A stretch of 64,000 nt of DNA from Certhia americana (lineage: Eukaryota; Chordata; Aves; Passeriformes; Certhiidae), in the NCBI GenBank assembly GCA_018697195.1, contig JAGMWU010000036.1:953222-1017221 (forward strand). The letters run 5' to 3'. The number at the start of each line of letters is the position of its first letter. The first letter of the stretch is position 1. The notes below the pieces were generated by a model. It worked only from the letters and a program-made list of their open reading frames with translations. It made no database searches and was not told the origin of the DNA. A program made the translations under genes and the position numbers. Positions 26,301 through 37,200 of the stretch are shown here, in pieces.

Positions 26301-29300
26301 CCTCTTTCTAAACTCCAACAGTGCCCTCAAGTGCTCAAAGGAGAAGCCGCAAGCCAGGAATGGAGCTTTCTACCACCCAGGCTGCGAGGCAGAGGAGACT
26401 TAATGAACATAAAGTTGAGAGATGTGGTTGCACGGCCTTAAGCATGGCTCACTGCTGTCCCTGCCTGAGCTAAGCTGAAATTTTTTTGTCTTTTCCTACT
26501 TCTTTTCCCCAGATGGGTAGATCTGTGCCTATAACCAATCTGTCACCAAGAGGTGCTCTAAGAGCATCAAAACCAGATTTAAGGTCTGTGTTGCCTGGAA
26601 AAGATGCACACATCACAACCTTGTGGAAACAGCACAATTTGGATTTGGCCACTGGAGTGATCCCACCCAGCCAGACCTCTTGGATCCATTCCTTCAGAAG
26701 ATGTGATGTCCAGAGAGGAGAGGACTGCATCTCAGTGTCCCAGCTCCAGAGGGGAGGTTGGGTTTCACCCCATCTGACTCCCTGCCATGAAGTTTCCAAG
26801 CTGTGTGGAGGCTGTTTTGGCAGAGCTACGCAGGGCTGTTCTCCCTTCTTCAGTGAGCTGGGTGTCTCAGCAAGAGGGGCTCTTTCAAGGGACAGGAGAT
26901 AAGGCCTGTTTGGATCTGTGGGACATCTACCTGCTCCCAGTGAGAATGGTAGCTGCAGACATGGTACATGGTCACCTGGACTCCTTCGTGGGACACTCAG
27001 GTGATCCCTGGCAGGATGCTGAACTCAAAACCAGCTCACCTCACTCAGGTCTTTCCCTGCGGGTTCCTTGGAGAGTCACTTGGTAGAGCTTTATCCTACA
27101 GTCCTACACCTTGGGGAAAGGAAGCACTCAATGGTGCAGCTCCACTCACCAGGACTTGCTGTAAAAGAATTAACATGTTTTCAAGGGACCACTGAGTGTT
27201 ATTGAGCTGGGAATTGACAAAACTACACTGGGAACAACCTCTTCAGGTCCCCTGTTTCCTCACCCTTTTTCTTATTTGGGGAGACTACTCCTGGATCATG
27301 GCACTGCTTTGATTTACATGGCATGGACACAAATCCCATTGAGTTAAGCAGCAGAGGGGACAGAAACATGGAGATGGGGACAGGAACTTCCAACTCTGTT
27401 TTTGTCCCTCTAGCCAGGTGCTTCTGACCACCTTATCACAGCCTTTGGAGAAAGGTCTGTGTGGCTTCTCTGAAGGCATGTGTGTTGTTCTCTTCCATCA
27501 CTGCTCATCATGTCAGTGTCCTGTCACCTTCACATACCACCACCCATCCCCTCCAAGGTAGCAGACCACAGACCTGCTCTCAAGCAGGCTGCTGTCATCC
27601 CATTAGCCCCCCTGAATCACAGACACCACCCAGCAAAGACCAATTTCAGTTCCAGAGCTGGTTTCAGCAAAGACCCACCCCTTTATGACCTGTTGCTGCA
27701 CTGCCTTGATCTGGGCAGGGACATTCAGCTTTTTCTATCTAATTCTGGCAAAAAGCTGTTCCCACAGGTGCCTGCTCCAGGTGCTTGCAGGAAGTAATAT
27801 CACAATGCCAAACAGACAGGCAGGCTCACCTGTTTTAGTGCCAGAGCTGCAAGTTGCTTGCACAAGGAACAATTCTCAAGGTATCAGAGACATCAGGACT
27901 CTTCTCTACAATCAAGGATGGCCTTGCAGGAGAAGTTTTGCTTCTTCAGGAAAGCACCGACTGCAACACACAGAGTTCCTGCTCTGCTGTGGCTCAAGCA
28001 TGCCTCAGACAGCACGAGACGGTCCTGCAGCAAGTGTAGATCTGACAGTGATGGGGATGTTGCTTTTAGTGTAGCAGCCACTGCCCTTCATCTCATCAGT
28101 ACTTCCTGGCAAATGCCAGTCTCTCCCTCAGCAGCCTGGAGCAGGTCATTCTCACAGCTGAGGTGTCATCTCCAGGTCAGCAGCTGTCAGCAGCCACAGA
28201 GGAAGAGCCACTGGTGACTTCTCAGAATCACCTTGCTTTGATTACCAGCCTGGGGACAAAAATAACCAGATCTGGGTCCAGATCTCTCACAGGGATCCCT
28301 TCAAGACATAAAACAGGAGCACTCAGGAGAGAACTGGTGGAGCAGCAATCGACAGCTGTAGCAAAAACAACTCAGTGCAGGAGACTGGCAAAGGACCATA
28401 GTCTGAGCAGGTCCCCACGAACCACTTTCCACACCTCCACAAGAAAACAGCCTCTCCTGCTTTTGCGGCACTCACCAAAAGTGACCTTGAAACCTGCTGC
28501 TGCAACACCATTTCTATTGTAATGGCAGAATAGCTGCCATGCCACTCAGCCAACAGGCCAAGAGGCATTTTCCTGGCAGAGCACAAAGGCCCCAGAGCAG
28601 AACATGTTTCATCATGAAATTTTGGGTTTTTAATTAATACCCTTTTGTCTGCAAGCTGATCTGCTTGATCACATGCCGCCCCCAGAATTTCATCTTCTTC
28701 CCTGAGGACAGGGCTTGGCAGTTGCCAGGACCTGCAGTTCCAGGCCCTACAGCCTGCCTGCTGGTGGTCACCAAGTCAGACTGAGCCCAGGAGATCACTC
28801 TACACCTCTGCACAGTTATCTCAAAATTAGCATTGTTTATGCAAATAAGTCAGTTCATTAGCTCTCCTCAGCAATCTATCAATAGATGGAGCAGGTAAGG
28901 CCCTTTCAGGCCTGGGAACGTGAATGGAAACTACCCTGCTACTCCATGTACTGCCCGATGAGACTACATTTTAAAAAAAATTTTCATATAAATTTCAGCC
29001 AAAATCTTTCTGCTTCTCCAATGACACAAGTGAGACAAAACTTCCCCAGAGCTCTGTTGAAGCCAAGCACAGAGGGACCAGCAGCTTTCAAGTGTCCAGC
29101 CACAGAGAGCAGAGAATGCCTGCTGGACTTTAGCACATAGGAGAGGGGTCCCTCTGAGCCGGCCAGAGCACAGTCTCCACTCAGCTGTGGCTCAGTGAGA
29201 CCAGCCAGGACACTTGGTGGCCTTTGCTGCACTGGCTGCTGGTAGCAGGGCCAGTCCCACTCACTGGGGCCATCTGGAAGCTCTCAGAGCTGCTGAAAAA

Positions 29301-29364
29301 AATGTCACCAGAGGCCCTTTATGAGCCACAGACTGGGTCAGGTTACCGACAGAAGGACAGGGAA
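23358..29364. other. Long gene-free stretch
   Basis: Six kilobases without a supported exon. The interval 28820-28860 contains an octamer-like ATGCAAAT motif in AT-rich sequence. No long open frame has a recognisable domain, and no CpG island is present. Confidence 0.45.
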
Positions 29365-29600
29365 CAGAAACACAGCGAGGTCTCCAGGAGCAACAAGCAG
29401 CTCTCCTGCAACAGCAGAAATACATACAGGGGTCTCAGGGAGGAACAAGGAGTACCTTTGCTAGGGCAGAAATACAGATCAGGGTCTCGGGAAGGAACAA
29501 GGAGCACTCCTGTTATGGCAGAAATATAGACTGGGGTCTTGGGAAGGAACAAGGAGCACCCCTGCTATGACAGAAATACAGATCAGGATCTTGTCAACCC
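29365..29600. repeat. 52-bp minisatellite, about 4.5 units
   Basis: A 52-bp unit starts with CAGAAAT and continues 'acagatcagggtctcgggaaggaacaaggagcac'. It recurs at 29415, 29467, 29519 and 29571, exactly 52 bp apart, with a more diverged first unit at 29365. Units differ by a few substitutions. Because 52 is not a multiple of three, the open frames crossing it cycle through all frames and are not coding evidence. Confidence 0.9.
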
Positions 29601-30221
29601 TGCCCCAAGAGCAGGATGCCAGCACATGGGCTGTGAGAACAGTTTGGTCCCACCCTGCATCCTGTTGCACACAGACTGACACATGGCTAACATGCACAAA
29701 ACATGGGTAAGCATGGTAGCATTCAACACTGGGGGGCTACTTAGCTATCTGCATACCCTAGGGGCAGCCACACCTGCCAGGGTCCCTGCTGGGACACACA
29801 CCCTTCAGCACCCCAAGGTGTCCCTGGTGCCGCAGATGTCCTCCCCAGCACACCATGATGAGATGCTGCCAGGAGGGCGCACGGAACTGTTCCTGCAGCA
29901 TGCAGGGGAACCAATGGCTGGAAACCTGGCAAGCAGGTAATGGAGCAGCAGATCAGGACCCACAGCCAGGACCATGTCCACCTGCCCCATGTCCCACAGC
30001 CAGCACCCCAAAGTACACCCAGAGTGTGGGCTGGAAGGTTCAGCACTGCCCAAGCATTCCCCAGACCAAGGGCAGGTGACCCTGAGGTGGACATGTCTCC
30101 TGCTGCCTCACAGCAATTCTCACAGCTGCCTGCTTGCCCCCAGCCTGCACCCGGCCACCACTACCACCTCCCTTAGGGAATGAGCCCCGGCTCTAACACA
30201 GGAAGGCAATGTTTTATTACA
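29601..30221. other. No gene found
   Basis: GC-moderate, proline-codon-rich sequence in several frames on both strands, with no exon-like unit. Confidence 0.4.
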
Positions 30222-30395
30222 AAATCACAGAACCAATTAGGATCAAAAACGCCCCTAAGACTGAGTCCAACCTATGACCCAACACCACCTTGTCAACTGA
30301 GCCACCACGGCACTGAGCACGATGTCCAGAGTTTCCTTAAAGACGTCCAGAAACTGACTCCACCGCCTCCCTGGGGAGCCCCTTCCCGAGTCCGA
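30222..30395 (-). repeat. CR1 LINE fragment, antisense
   Basis: Reads on the + strand as the reverse complement of a CR1 tail: 'aaaatcacagaaccaattaggatc', 'gactgagtccaacctatgacccaacaccacc', 'ttccttaaagacgtccagaaactgactccaccgcctccctggggagcccc'. These are successive blocks of one avian CR1 subfamily. It is followed at 30395-30500 by CpG-rich sequence of unclear origin. Confidence 0.8.
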
Positions 30396-30834
30396 CGGCG
30401 GCAGAGTCGTGTGGGGACGAGGTGTGGGTGTGGCAGCAGCCACCATGGCCGGCGGGTCCCTCAGGGCAGGGGAGCGGGGCGCCGCTGTTACCTGTTTTAG
30501 GAGCTCCCAGAACACAGACACAACATCTAGTTCAGAAATGAGACATCGGCTAATCTGTGCATGTTGTAAGGTGGTGGTTTCCACAAATCAAGTACACCAA
30601 GGTGTAAAAAAGCTTTTATCTTTTATCCAGTAACATTCAGACGAATCTGCCTAACACATATTCTCCGCCCGCCTAATGCATATTTATTTCAGCGATGTGA
30701 CCTTGCGCAATGTTTGAAAGACAGAGTTCTTCATTAAACAACTTCTATTGTAGAAGCCATCTGACTACATCAGTTACGTTTAAGAAAGGTGAGAAAATTC
30801 AGACAGGGGACATAAAATTCGACTGGAAGACAGC

Positions 30835-31180
30835 AGGGGGGAGGGGGCGAGAGGCCCTGCTGCGGCCCCAAGATGGCGGCGCCGTGACGGGGGGAGCGGG
30901 CGGGACAGAGGCGGCTGTTGTTGAAGCTTTATTGTTCACTCTGCCGCTGCCGCGTCCGCCGCACCGAACCGCACCGCATAAAGGTAAAAACCATGGCGGG
31001 ACCGGCCGGGCCCGCTCGACACGGGGGGAGGGGGTCGGGGCGGCTCGGCTCCCCCTCGGCCCCGCCTGGCTGTCCCGGTTCCAGCCGCCCCTCACTGCCC
31101 CGACTCGGTACCAGACCTGCGCCGGGGATGGGGCGCTTCGCCTTGTGCCGGGGGGACGGGACGTGTGGGTGCCTCCCCTA
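30835..31180 (+). promoter_or_regulatory. CpG island, candidate promoter of the ZBTB40-like gene
   Basis: The only strong CpG-dense block near the gene remnant. It holds an AAGATGGCGGC motif at about 30871-30881, which is the classic YY1 site often found at TATA-less transcription starts, plus several GC boxes. The first coding exon on the + strand lies 10 kb downstream, a normal distance for a leader intron. No TATA box is seen. Linking it to ZBTB40 is inference from position and strand. A separate gene or a bidirectional promoter is possible. Confidence 0.6.
30875..30983 (+). other. Candidate non-coding first exon
   Basis: The CpG island sequence ends in a consensus-like donor, AAAG|GTAAAA, at 30983/30984. 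That would give a short untranslated first exon beginning just after the YY1 motif. An ATG in fair Kozak context (30993) lies just past the donor and opens an 84-codon Gly/Pro/Arg-rich frame, but such frames are common in CpG islands, so I do not call it. The 5' boundary is a guess. Confidence 0.4.
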
Positions 31181-32309
31181 CCCGCATGGAGGAGCCAGCC
31201 CTTCCGAAGCCACTCAGGTGGATGAGGAGGTTGAGGAGGGCTGAAGGGTGCCTCTGCTTTCAACCTGGCCTGCAGCGGGGACCTCCACACCCCACCTATG
31301 TTAAATCGAAGTCAGCCTTGTAGGTGCTCCTAGAGTGCCCAAAAAACGCAGTCCCTCTTATCTCATTTAACACACTCCTCATGTTCCCTCTGCCATCATT
31401 GCCTTGTGGCAGGGGCCTTTGCTTTTGTAACCTATGTATAAAATATGTTTTCTCTGAAATTTTGTCTTTACCAGCGAGCCACAGCCTTTCAGCTGGGTTC
31501 CACTGACCCTCCAAAGGTGTTATATTAGCTGTGCATTAGGGCTGCGTCCCTTCTTGGGCAGGTGTGACCCTCCGGGAAGTTTTATAAAGGTAGGCATGGA
31601 AGATCTTGTGCTTTTGTCACAGCAGATTCCTCTCCTTGCTTTGGACCACTAATCACATCTGTTCTTTGAGATGATCCATCAAGACTGACCTGTCAAGGGA
31701 CAAATAAACAGTTTTTTTTTCACTACACAAAGAAAAAAGATCAGTCTCATTTGGTTTGCTTTGTGATCTCCAGCTGGATTGAGCTTCTACAGGAGAGCAG
31801 GAGAGGGCAAAGAGCCTCAGGGCTGTCCCTGTCCCCAGGCCAGGTGAGGTGCTGTGGTGGGTCCTGCTCAGGGAAGCCCACCTCCTCCTTGCAGGGGGAG
31901 AAACTGTAGTGAGGTGAGGCTTGGGGGCAATTTGCTCTCCTGTGCTGGTCAGGAAGGCTGACACACCTGATTCATGGGTCAGACATGACTAAAGGCAGCA
32001 GGGTTCTGCAGGATTTTGGTTAAGATAAGCCAAGTGTCTTATGTTTGAGGAGGAGTTTGGGTTGACACCCTGGTTCAAAGACAGGCTGGTGCAAGAGCAG
32101 AACAGAGTATGGGAGTATGGACCAGAACAGAGATCCTTTCCCAGGCTCCATGCTCATTTGCTCATTCACTCTGGTTTTCTCTTTCCAGTATATTTTAACT
32201 GCTTGGACATACCACTTAAAGAAGGTGCCACAAATGTCCCTGTTGTCTCTCAAAAAGCAGCTCAGCAGTTAAAAAATTCTATCAGGAGATAGATGGAGGG
32301 GAAGCAAGA
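31181..32309. other. Presumed intron 1, no further feature
   Basis: CpG content falls quickly after about 31200. No recognisable exon or repeat is seen until the LTR at 32310. Confidence 0.4.
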
Positions 32310-32905
32310 GACTAGCTCCTCTAAAAACACCTTTATTAAAGACAGCTCTGGGTGGGGAGCCCAAGGGGTCATGCACACTGCTGCTGCTCCCACTGCACAA
32401 CACTGAGGAGGAGATGCACAGCTTTGTCTCTTGGCAGAGCTAGGGCTCCCATTGTCACCAGAGACCCTAGGAAAACACTTGCTGGCTCGTGGTCTAGGGA
32501 TGTCATTTAAACTGAGTGCTGTTCAAGTTATGGTGACAGGACAGAACCCAGCTCTAGTTGATGGTATATGATTTTCTGTGGTTTTGCTGGGCTACGGTTA
32601 CAGTTTTTACTCTTTTGTTATATACTGGTTTGTTGTTTTGGGGGTCTGAATTGCACCAAAGCCCCCTCATTTGCATGTGGTTTGTGTGTAAGTTCTTTTG
32701 GGAGCAGCGGAAGTGGTCCCCAACGGAATGGGTCATGGACACAGGGTAAGTGATGGGAAGGAATACAAATGCAGGATCGGAAGAACACGTTTTAACTTAT
32801 CAAAGGATATTAATACTTAACAATGATAACAGAAGGTAAGTTTTAGAATTTTAACATTTAACATTCAATAGCAAACTAACACTTTAATTAAGAGCTTAAT
32901 AACAC
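32310..32905 (-). mobile_element. Solo LTR, family A copy 1 (antisense)
   Basis: Non-coding LTR-like sequence that shares its block order with 54895-55420: 'tttattaa…cagctctgggtgg', 'cacagctttgtc', 'ctagttgatggtatatgatt', 'tttttactcttttgttatatactggttt'. TTTATTAA near its left end is a polyadenylation signal when read on the minus strand, so the LTR is antisense. No internal retroviral genes flank it, which fits a solo LTR. It lies inside the presumed first intron. Exact ends and target duplications are not resolved. Confidence 0.65.
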
Positions 32906-33096
32906 CTTAATCAAGAGTTCATGTCTTTGGGGTTTTATTCTTTACAGGCCTACTTGGCTTTTACAATCTTCCTCTGCTGTTTTGGAGCAGCAGCACTCAT
33001 GTTTGAAGAGTTATTCAAAGTCCTTTTGTCTCGATGGAGTTTTGGGGCTGAGGAGGTGCCTCTCTGAAAATGAGGTGACAGTGGTAGAAGTCCAGG

Positions 33097-33555
33097 TGTC
33101 TTGATAGACTCAGCTCTCAGCTCTCAGTCTTGATAGACTCAGTTCCCAGTGTGAAAAACACAGTTCATTTTCCCGGTAAAATTTAAAGGGTTTAATAAAA
33201 GACAATAAGAGACAGACAATAAAGCAAAGGTTACAACGGCCGGGTGCCTTGGTGCTTTGCCAAGAACACACCTGCTGTGTCCAAGACACCCCCTTAAATA
33301 TACCAGCCTGTTGTATATTCACTGATTTACATGCATATTCAAACTTTCCAAAGAACTTATTTCCATGTTTCTAGGAACTGTTTTACATGGCCACTCCTTG
33401 GGTCCGCCTTTTTAGAGCATGTGTTCTTCAGTTTTAATTTCTTCTTATCATATTTGATTTGGGCTTCGGTCTCTTTTTCCACAGGTGGCGAAAACTGAGA
33501 GTAGCTTGGGCCCCTCTTGTAAGTTAGCCTGTCTATTCAGGCACACCACACCTAA
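33097..33555 (-). mobile_element. Solo LTR, family B copy 1 (antisense)
   Basis: The reverse complement of this interval aligns along its length with 36480-36895. On the minus strand it shows a TATA-like 'tatatttaagggg', then 'tgctttattgtct' and 'attaaaccc' as poly(A) signal region. Its left edge contains a direct duplication of TCTTGATAGACTCAG (33099 and 33126). Its right edge on the minus strand starts 'tgtggtgtgcctg', a plausible LTR 5' end. No gag-pol sequence is attached. Confidence 0.75.
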
Positions 33556-33734
33556 ATTCTAAACCTACAGCAAAAAGCCATTGTACATATAGCATTCATC
33601 TTAATACTTGCGAAATGCCAATACTAACATATGCATTTATAACACCAGTAATTCTGTGGATTTACTAAGAAGTCTGAAGCAATCAGACCCATTTTGGGGT
33701 ACCGACGCCTCAGAAGTGTAACTTTAAAGGCCTT

Positions 33735-34104
33735 TCCATCAAGGCGCCTTAGGGCTGTGTAGAGCCATGTCTGCCCTTGGCTGTGGGAACTGTGAGAAAC
33801 GACTCTCACTTAACAAAATACAACAGAAAGTCTGAATAAGGAAAAAGGAAGAGTGCGCTGGGAGCACACGACCAGCCACCATGAGCTCGTTTACAAAATG
33901 GCTGCTCCTCATTTCGTACCCTGTGGGGCGGGTGTTGCATCGGCCATCCCTGGCCCCTCCCAAAGCCTGTCCATCAACTCTTCCCCACCTCCCATTGGTG
34001 GAAGCTGCATTCTTGCAATGTGATTGGCGGGCGTGTGCCGTCATGCCCCGCCCCCTGGAAGGGGCACGCCCTCCCCTCACAACGCTGAGGGGAAAGGGGA
34101 CTAT
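33735..34104. promoter_or_regulatory. GC-rich promoter-like block beside LTR
   Basis: Contains two CCAAT boxes (ATTGG at about 33995 and 34023) and GC boxes around 33925 and 34048, with retained CpGs. It sits directly next to the antisense LTR at 34105-34700 and ends at 'gttgggagaaacg'. It may be the leader or a second LTR of the same endogenous retrovirus, or an unrelated promoter. I favour a retroviral origin because of the neighbours, but see no coding region or primer-binding site to prove it. Confidence 0.4.
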
Positions 34105-34700
34105 GGCGTTGGGAGAAACGAACAGATTGACTTGTCAATAGATCAAGGAGTAATTCAACTTATTAATTAATATGGTAAAATATAAGCAAAGCAGCGCTGG
34201 ATGCAGCAGTGGGATCTCTCTAACTGCACCAAATGCTGAGGCCTGCTGGTATTTATATGTATATCCATAGGCTTTCTCAGCAGTTTCTAATTCCAGTTTT
34301 TGTGTCACAATTCTGTACTTCAAGTAGCTAGTTCCTTCACAATCTCTATACTCCATTGTGATCCATTCTTCCCAGGATGCAAACTTCAGGATGTAAAATC
34401 AATGATATTGATAGCTGGTGTCTTCATAATTTCTATATTCCATTGTGATCCATTTCTCCCAGAATATATGCTCTGAGATGTGTTTGTCCAGATGTTGAGG
34501 TCCAGTTTCTATTTTCTAGGACTATTAATCCCGAATTGTGATGTCTAGCTTCCTTATTTTGGAACCATTCATCAGTGAGGTGATGTCCATCTTCCTTTCT
34601 CAGGTTGTTTTCTTCACTGTTTTGTTAGATATTGTGAGATAGGCTCACTTCCTTCTTTTGTTTAAATCTTTTACACGTTGTAAAACTACAGTTGAAAGAA
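34105..34700 (-). mobile_element. LTR, family C (antisense)
   Basis: On the minus strand the order is U3 with an imperfect internal duplication (+ strand 'ccattgtgatccatt' at about 34352 and 34441), a TATA box 'atataaatacc' at about 34255, then 'cactgctgcatccagcgctgctttgcttatatttt', an 'aattaataa' poly(A) region near 34165, and a U5 ending near 34105. This is the standard U3-R-U5 layout. The U3 5' end is not certain and could extend to about 35100. Confidence 0.6.
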
Positions 34701-36479
34701 TCTTTAGTACAAAGCAATATTCTAAAACAGCTTAAGGCTTAATTACAAGTAGAAAGTATTTGTTAAGAGAAAAGCAATATCTAAAGTTATAATTCACCCA
34801 TTCTTACAACTGAAGATCTGTCATAGTAAATTGTGAACAAAAGATTAATTCAAAGGGCCTTCTTCCATGCTTTGCTTTCCATGTTTATTATAACTCATCT
34901 TTATAACTGTCTCATGACTATTCCACACGTTTCACAATCACAATTGCACTGATTATTTTTATTTACCTGACACGAACTATAACTTCGTATTTCACAGGGT
35001 GAGCATAGGTTATCTAAACAAGAAAATCACGACAACATAACCATGCAGCAATAAAATCTCTCTTAACATACATGATTTTCATCCCTCATTTGCGAGAGCC
35101 AATCCATCGTATTACCTATCTATAACAGGGACAAATGGCTCCTGTACTTCTGCTGATGCAAAATGGGTCGCAAAAATTGGTCAAAATAGTGCAGTTTTGG
35201 TTTTTTTTTTTAAAGTCACTAAGAAATTGCAACACACTGTCCTCTGTGATGTAACACAAAACGCAGTTCAGATACCCAGCTTTCATTTTTTGGGGATATC
35301 AGGGGAACCTGCTATAATTAGCATTTTCAGTGTTCTTGAGCACATGGCTGAGCAGTGACTGGAGCAAAATTTGACTGTTTCTTTGGGTTTGTGCAGGTTT
35401 TCCCCTGCATGATTTTGCTTGCTTTTTGGGGCAACTCTTGCTTTGAAGAAAATTTACCATTAAGAGTTGTAGCAGAGCTGTTTGTTTTTTAATCTGTTGT
35501 ATTTCTATTCAGAGCATCAATGCAGCCAGCCAGCCAAAATGTGTGGGGTTTGAGTGGTACATTCTGCTGCCTTTAGAGACTGTGGAGTGCTGAATTTAGT
35601 CAGTGTTGCTTATTTTCCTCTGTTACCAGTCTGCGCTGATGCTCTGAATTGCAGCAAAATAGATTGAAAAACAAATTGGTGTGCCCTGGTTCCTTGTGCT
35701 GGATTTCACATTATCCTCTGGGAAAGCTGCCTGCTCTGTCCTTTTGAAGCACCCCAGGGACAAGTAATGACCCCTCAGCCTCTTTCAGCACTTCAAAGGC
35801 TGAATTACTTTTTGTGGGAGAGGTAAGAAAATTGAATTGCAGTCCTTGATTTTCTGGCTTTCCAATAACCCTCAGTGTAAGATCATCATCTTGGTAACAA
35901 GAAAACAGGAAACTGGTAAACAGGCGCAGAAAGTATTCAGATTGTGATTTAAGGCTGTCACTGCCCTTAACTCCCCAGAGCTAAAAACAGAACATTGCCC
36001 CTCACTCAGAGGCCACTGTCATGCCCAAGGGACTGCAGGGATGAGCAACACAGGAGATGTATTCCAGCTTTCTGTCCTACTTCGTTCACTGGTTTCTGTG
36101 AGGATTGTGAAACGAGCCTTTGATTGAGCGCATATGGGCTGGGATTGGGGGAGCTCCTCTCACAGGGCAGGGAGCCTTCCTGGGCTGGCAACCACTTTGG
36201 ATTTTAGTTCTCCAAGCAGAGAGCTGAGTGTGGGGAACAGGAGGGTTGTGGGGTGCTCCTGTGAGCACCTCTGACCAGCTTCAACAGAAGTGGTATTAAC
36301 TGAGGACAAAGAAGTTGGATTCTTCCTGTTATAAATAGATATTACAGTATTTGGTTTCTCACAAATATTTGGGTGGGTGCTATATGTGTGGTGTGGATAT
36401 GGTTTTAAAGGTAGTTTTCTTTAGGAGTGAAGTAAGTTGAAAAAGTGACTTTGTAGTAAGTGAACTGTCTGCCTGGTTG
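34701..36479. other. AT-rich intron sequence, no gene
   Basis: Presumed leader-intron sequence. The first 400 bp may still belong to the family C LTR. I recognise no exon. Confidence 0.35.
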
Positions 36480-36895
36480 GGATAACACCCAGGGAAGGCA
36501 CCTGCTGCTGATATGAACACATCTGCTACTGATATACCAGCACTGACCACCTGTAGATATTATGGACCAAGGCCCAAATTAAGACTGATAAGAAGAATTA
36601 ATTAAAACCACAACCAAGAAACACGCATGCTCTAAAAAGGCGGGACCAAGGAGTGGCCATGTAAAACAGTTCCTAGAAACATGGAAATAAATTCTTTGAA
36701 AGTTTGAATATGTTTGTAGATCTGTGAATATGCAAGAGGCTGGTATATTTAAGGGGGGTGTCTCAGATACAGCAGGTGTGCTCTTGGCTGAATGCCAAGC
36801 ACCCGGCAGTAAGAAACCCTTGCTTTATTGTCTCTTATTATCTTCTATTAAACTTCTAAAATTTTACCAGGAAACTGAATTGTGTTTTTCACATT
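36480..36895 (+). mobile_element. Solo LTR, family B copy 2 (sense)
   Basis: Same family as 33097-33555 but opposite orientation. Shared blocks are 'caaggcccaaattaagactgataagaag', 'tctaaaaaggcgggaccaaggagtggccatgtaaaacagttcctagaaacatgg', TATA-like 'tatatttaagggggg', and 'ttgctttattgtctcttatt…attaaac'. The two copies differ by many substitutions and small indels, so they are separate insertions or an old duplication rather than the ends of one young provirus. Confidence 0.78.
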
Positions 36896-36920
36896 CCATT
36901 TTGCTTCTCTCTTTCTGTCC

Positions 36921-36947
36921 ACTTCCCCCCACCCCCCACCCCCCCCA
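36921..36947. repeat. C-rich simple repeat
   Basis: Runs of six to eight C separated by single A, immediately after the family B LTR. Slippage-prone and possibly the product of polymerase slippage. Confidence 0.85.
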
Positions 36948-37168
36948 ATCTTAGTTTTAGCTTTTTGAGCTTGCATAGGACTTCGTTTATTGTAGTTTTG
37001 TACCAGGTGTGCAGGGTGATTTTACACAACTTCATTATCCATGTGAGCACTGCAAGTTCCCTGTCTCTGCATGGCTGCAGCAGAGCAGTAGGCTGTGGGT
37101 CTGTGCCAGAAAGAACCACTATGCTTGGTGGGTTTCACCTTTTGGCAGCGAGGTAATAGTTGTTAGGG

Positions 37169-37200
37169 TTTTATTTATTTATTTATTTATTTATTTATTA
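37169..37200. repeat. (ATTT)n microsatellite
   Basis: Seven to eight TTTA/ATTT units without interruption. Frames through it give short Phe/Tyr/Leu/Ile runs and are not coding. Confidence 0.95.

Noticed and set aside
26486..26902. 138-codon + frame
   Set aside because: No domain, no splice context, and a comparable minus-strand frame over the same bases.
30710..31290. Long overlapping frames on both strands over the CpG island
   Set aside because: GC-rich DNA has few stops. Composition is Gly/Pro/Arg/Ala in every frame and strand, and no domain is recognisable. The region is better read as promoter and non-coding exon.
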